NCBI RefSeq assembly: GCF_022201045.2
Contig: NC_068559.1
Location: 25,675,501 to 25,739,500, forward strand
DNA length: 64,000 bases
Direction of reading: 5' to 3'
From: Citrus sinensis
Taxonomy: Eukaryota; Streptophyta; Magnoliopsida; Sapindales; Rutaceae
Under the pieces are notes generated by a model. It did no database searches. It was given only the letters and a program-made list of their open reading frames with translations, and was not told the DNA's origin. The position numbers and the translations under genes were made by a program. Positions 59,788 through 64,000 of this stretch are shown piece by piece. Every line of letters begins with the position of its first letter. The stretch's first letter is position 1.

Positions 59788-61624
59788 ATGCCAACGTTAG
59801 CCGTGAAACTCTACAGTATCTTCTTCAAACTCAACAAGAAACATCAGCTGTATAATCTAAGAATACAAACAGAGTCATCATCTCTTCAAGATAGAAACCC
59901 ATTTGGAACGACATGTCGTCCCGACGAGGCCGTGATGGCCAGCAACCCCACGTTCATTGATGGGGTGGCAACTAAAGATATTCACATAAACCCCTCCTCT
60001 TGTCTCACCTTGCGTATCTTTCTGCCAAACACAGTTGTCGAATCCTCATTGGCTGACGCTCATGTTTACAAAGGTTATGCTCCTGTGACGGCGGGGAGGA
60101 ACCGTCACAAGAAACTGCCTGTTATGTTGCAGTTTCACGGTGGGGGATTCGTGAGTGGGAGCAATGACTCCGTTGCAAACGATGCGTTCTGTAGGAGGAT
60201 TGCGAAGCTGTGTGATGTGATTGTTGTGGCGGTTGGGTATAGGTTGGCTCCAGAGAGTAGATATCCATCGTCGTTTGAGGATGGGTTGAACGTGTTGAAT
60301 TGGATTAAGAAGCAGGCTAATTTAGCGCAGCTTGGTAATCGCCATGGTAAGAGATTGGATGGTATAAGAGAGAAGCATGTGTTTGATGAGTTCGGTGTTT
60401 CAATGCTTGAGCCTTGGTTGGCTGCTCATGGTGATCCCTCCAGGTCTTCTTTATTGCTTTGGTTCTACAATTTGTGATTTCAATGCATTTCTGGCATGTT
60501 TATGTGGGAATTTCATGATATGATTGTCAGTACCTGCAATATGCAATATTTGATCTTCATATTGTTGTGCCAAAGTTGAAGGATACATGATATATTGTTT
60601 TGCTGTAAAACCCCTCAGAGTGTACTCTGTTTTAGGTACTATATGCTTTGTTCTCCTGGAAGCTGAAACTTGTACAATTGCTGGTGTATATGCAGAGAAT
60701 TAGATATATCAATGTTGGCTGAAATTTTTTGAGGAATATGGAACTTAGGAAAACTTTATAAGTGATTAATAAATCAAAATTATAGAGGGAAAAGGGAAGC
60801 CTTACAAGATTTTGTGCCGAAGCTAAAACATTAATAAATAAATAAAGGTTAGCATCAAAGATAGCAGGGAGGAAACATTTGTATAGATTATTGATCTTCT
60901 TAGGGAAATTTTTGGTATTACATTTCATGGACTGTATTCCTAGTTAAATAGGTGCCAATTACATGCTTATATCTCTTGATTGTTCAAAACCTCAGTTGAT
61001 TTGCTTTATACCTTATTCAATTGATTTTTAATTTCCAATTCATTTCTGTTTAAACAAAAACTAAGTTAGTCCTGTTATCAAAACAGGTGTGTTCTCCTTG
61101 GAGTAAGCAGTGGTGCAAACATAGCAGACTTTGTGGCTAGGAAGGCTGTAGAAGCAGGCAAGCTTTTGGATCCTGTTAAGGTGGTGGCACAAGTTCTCAT
61201 GTACCCTTTCTTTATGGGGAGTGTTTCCACAAATTCTGAAATTAAGCTCTCAAATTCCTACTTCTACAACAAGGCTATGTGCTTACAGGCATGGAAACTT
61301 TTCCTACCTGAGAAAGAATTCAACCTAGATCACCCAGCCGCCAACCCTCTCATTCCTGAGAGAGGGCCACCTCTAAAGCACATGCCGCCAACCCTTACAG
61401 TTGTTGCCGAGCATGACTGGATGAGGGATCGAGCCATCGCCTACTCAGAAGAACTGCGGAAGGTCAACGTGGATGCACCGCTTCTTGATTACAAGGATGC
61501 CGTCCATGAGTTTGCTACTCTTGATATTCTCTTGCAGACGCCACAAGCCCTTGCATGTGCAGAAGACATATCAATATGGGTCAAGAAATATATATCAATA
61601 AGAGGCCATGAATTCTCGTACTAA
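59788..61624 (+). CDS. CXE16: Carboxylesterase of the GID1-like CXE family (CXE16-like)
   Basis: Alpha/beta hydrolase that cleaves carboxylic esters of unknown substrates. Two exons, 59788-60443 and 61087-61624 (AG/G split, phase 2), 397 aa. Motifs: oxyanion-hole HGGGF (117-121, LQFHGGGFVSG), nucleophile elbow GVSSG with Ser226 (GVSSGANIAD), Asp329 (EHDWMRDR) and His359 (AVHEFATLD), so the triad is complete and unlike GID1 keeps the His. The start MPTLAVKLYSIFFKL and segment FIDGVATKDIHI match the Arabidopsis CXE16 type (from memory). The N-terminal 40 residues are basic and hydrophobic. Stop TAA. Confidence 0.93.
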
Positions 61625-62666
61625 ATAGATTAGAAAAGGAAAGGCAATCATCATTTTTGTGTGTTGAGGAATAGGGATTTCAGGTTTTCTGCTTGTTAAA
61701 GGCCGTTGGGGTACATTCATTTATACATATTATTTAGCTGTATTATATGTTGTATGTAGAAGAATAAAACTGAATGAAAAGCATTGCTTCTTCTCAGTTT
61801 CTTTGTGATCTTCTAAATTTACAATTGAATCAACAATTATCATGTGAGCTGCATTCTCTTGAATTTGATGGTGGTAGAGTTATTCATTGCAGCAATCAAA
61901 TCAATCTCAAAAGATATTCCATATTACTTAACGCATGCTCGTGCGTCGTACTTTGGCATAGAGTAACATGTATAAACTTTACAATGCATAAATTCAGCAT
62001 CCCAAGCTGGGCGGCTAAGAATATGCATCTGAGAACCCTTTTTATTCTATCTTCACCTAAGAAGTGCAGCACAATGTAACAGGAAAAAGTTAATTAAACA
62101 CGTCCAAGTCATTGCCTTCTGAAGGACCCAACAGGACGTTATAGTAGTTACCGATTTTATGACATATATACATAAAACAAAAACTTGACGAAGAAAAAAC
62201 AAAAGAAGATGCATAGTTGCAGACAATTTCATTAGTTCTGAATCTGTGTCTATGCTAGGATTACATTGCACCATAGGAATCCAAAAATAATAATATTAAA
62301 GTAACCAGCATATTTGGAAAGAACTCTGTGCATCAAAAAATGACAGTCGCGTACGGATAAATCTTTCTAGAGCCTAGTGTGTGCCAAGATATTCAATTCC
62401 GAAGCGATAGGGATTCCATAAAAAAGTAAAATAAAAAAATGTTAAAGAATATACCTCGATTGCTCTATGCTTGCTTTGTTCTATGCTTGGTTGTCTAGTT
62501 CAGGCAAGACGCTTTTTTAAAATGATTTCTCTTAGCATAGTTTTTCATTTATTGATATGGCCTCGTTATATTCACCCAAAGAAGAAAACTCATTATATAA
62601 AGCCCTTGCGCAACACAGGGGTTCTTTCAACATTTCTATGGCAAAAAGCAATAGAAGGCTACTTTA
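61625..62666. other. Trailer of CXE and promoter of the GRAS gene
   Basis: No gene recognised. Probable GRAS promoter in the last 150 bp. Confidence 0.45.
62594..62602 (+). promoter_or_regulatory. TATA box of the GRAS gene
   Basis: TATATAAAG, 73 bp upstream of the ATG; fits an ordinary leader of about 40 bases. Prediction only. Confidence 0.45.
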
Positions 62667-64000
62667 ATGGCGCCTGATTTCCAGTGGCGGCATGGATTGT
62701 GTCTTGATGATAAAAATAATGAGGTTATGGGCCTTGATCTCAACTACTCAGCCACGGCATGCTACCGGTGTTTCAATCTCTCCACCTTGGCAAACCATTC
62801 TTGCACCTGGTCCACTTCAGATGAAACACGAAACCATAAGAGGATAAAGAAGACATCAATGATTGATGAATCCAGTGGAAGTAGTAGTAGGCTCTGTAAT
62901 AGCTTGAATAGCTTACCGAGACTCCAATTTCGTGATCATGTGTGGGTGTACACGCAGAGGTACTTGGCAATTGAGGCCATGGAAGAAGCAGCACTAGCCA
63001 TGATGGCTGGCAAGGACACTGAAGTTAAGGAAGAAGGAAATGGAGATGGAATGAAACTAGTCCAACAGCTTATCGCCTGTGCTGAGGCAGTGGCTTGCCG
63101 TGACAAAGCTCATGCTTCGGCTTTACTATTAGAACTCAGGGTTAATGCCCTGGTCTTTGGAACATCATTTCAGCGAGTTGCTTCCTGCTTTGTTCAAGGA
63201 CTTTCTGACCGCCTTGCTCTAGTTCAACCACTCGGAGCAGTTGGCGTAGTTGGCCCTGCAGCAAAATCAATGGCCATTACATCAGAGAGAGATGAATCCT
63301 TAAGCCTTTTTTATGAAATTTGCCCGCAAATCCAATTTGGTCATTTCGTAGCAAACGCATCAATACTGGAAGCCTTTGAGGGAGAGAGTTTAGTTCATGT
63401 TGTGGACTTGGGGATGACATTAGGCCTTCCCCATGGCCGCCAATGGCATAGTTTGATGCAAAGCCTAGTCAACCGTTCAGGGAAAGTTCCAAAACGCCTC
63501 AAAATAACTGGTGTTGGAAACTGCAGTGAACGCCTCGGAGAAATTGGAGATGAGTTAAAGCGCTATGCAGATGGCTTGAAGCTGAGTTTTGAATTTTTAG
63601 CCGTGGAAAAGAGCCTTGAAACCTTGCAAGCCAAAGATATCAACGTAGAAGATGGTGAGGTTCTTGTGATGAATAGCATTCTTGAGTTGCATTGTGTGGT
63701 AAAAGAAAGCCGAGGAGCATTGAACTCGGTTTTACAAAGATTACACCAACTATCACCAAAGGTGGTAATGCTAGTTGAGCAAGACTCCAGCCATAATGGA
63801 CCATTCTTTCTAGGGAGGTTCATGGAGGCATTGCATTACTATTCAGCTATATTTGACTCACTAGACGCAATGCTACCAAAGTATGACACGAAACGAGCCA
63901 AGATAGAGCAGTTCTATTTTGCAGAGGAGATCAAGAACATAGTGAGCTGTGAGGGGCCAGCCAGGGTGGAGAGACATGAAAGGGTTGATCAATGGCGCAG
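62667..64000 (+). CDS. GRAS-domain transcription regulator (cut by right edge)
   Basis: Open frame of 444 codons from ATG 62667 to the window end. The variable head runs about 120 residues (MAPDFQWRHGLCLDDKN onward). The GRAS domain starts at LVQQLIACAEAVACRDKAHA (first leucine-rich region), then the VHIID-type block VHVVDLGMTLGL, and continues through KRLKITGVG. The HGRQWHSL stretch after VHVVD is unusual for DELLA proteins, and the DELLA/TVHYNP head is missing. The nearest group by eye is the RGL-like/RAD1 type (RAD1 acts in arbuscular mycorrhiza), recalled from memory and uncertain. The C-terminal part, including the PFYRE and SAW motifs, lies outside the window. Intronless so far, as is common in this family. 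Confidence 0.9.
   Translation, partial: MAPDFQWRHGLCLDDKNNEVMGLDLNYSATACYRCFNLSTLANHSCTWSTSDETRNHKRIKKTSMIDESSGSSSRLCNSLNSLPRLQFRDHVWVYTQRYLAIEAMEEAALAMMAGKDTEVKEEGNGDGMKLVQQLIACAEAVACRDKAHASALLLELRVNALVFGTSFQRVASCFVQGLSDRLALVQPLGAVGVVGPAAKSMAITSERDESLSLFYEICPQIQFGHFVANASILEAFEGESLVHVVDLGMTLGLPHGRQWHSLMQSLVNRSGKVPKRLKITGVGNCSERLGEIGDELKRYADGLKLSFEFLAVEKSLETLQAKDINVEDGEVLVMNSILELHCVVKESRGALNSVLQRLHQLSPKVVMLVEQDSSHNGPFFLGRFMEALHYYSAIFDSLDAMLPKYDTKRAKIEQFYFAEEIKNIVSCEGPARVERHERVDQWR

Overview
This is eudicot nuclear DNA. It has AT-rich spacers, canonical GT-AG introns, a 20-exon gene, plant-only families (BAHD acyltransferases, a GRAS regulator, a GT-1 trihelix factor) and scattered hAT-type DNA transposons and SINEs. 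Protein similarity and gene content suggest a rosid. Citrus is my best guess from memory and is not proven by the sequence.

Left part (1-24.3 kb), conserved housekeeping and regulatory genes: a GT-1-like trihelix factor cut by the left edge (minus); a YqaJ/lambda-exonuclease-type nuclease with a probable organelle-targeting exon (plus); a 52-residue conserved plant microprotein (plus); the F-box protein SKIP14 (minus); the signal recognition particle subunit SRP72 (minus, 6 exons, 666 aa); and a thimet oligopeptidase (plus, 20 exons, 703 aa). For the multi-exon genes I placed exon boundaries by hand so that splice phase and family alignment both hold.

Middle (27.5-37.5 kb): a tandem pair of PP2A B'(B56) regulatory subunits with the same intron position. 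From memory of Arabidopsis numbering, this order interleaves genes that sit in separate Arabidopsis segments (At1g67660-67690, At3g25990-26040, At1g13450-13460), so it looks like an unfractionated ancestral order.

Right part (38.7-64 kb), younger and more dynamic: a cluster of three vinorine-synthase-like BAHD acyltransferases (one broken by frameshifts, two whole) in repeat-rich DNA. The repeats are two adjacent degenerate minisatellites, a SINE with a 16-bp target duplication, and four hAT-type elements with TIRs and 8-bp target duplications. One hAT element carries the transposase C-terminus, and two lie inside an older element. A fifth hAT-type element lies at 15.4-16.1 kb. The window ends with a CXE16-like carboxylesterase and a GRAS-domain gene cut by the right edge.

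I see no viral genes, no CRISPR and no rRNA or tRNA genes. The least explained stretch is 40.9-44.7 kb, a repeat block with no coding content.
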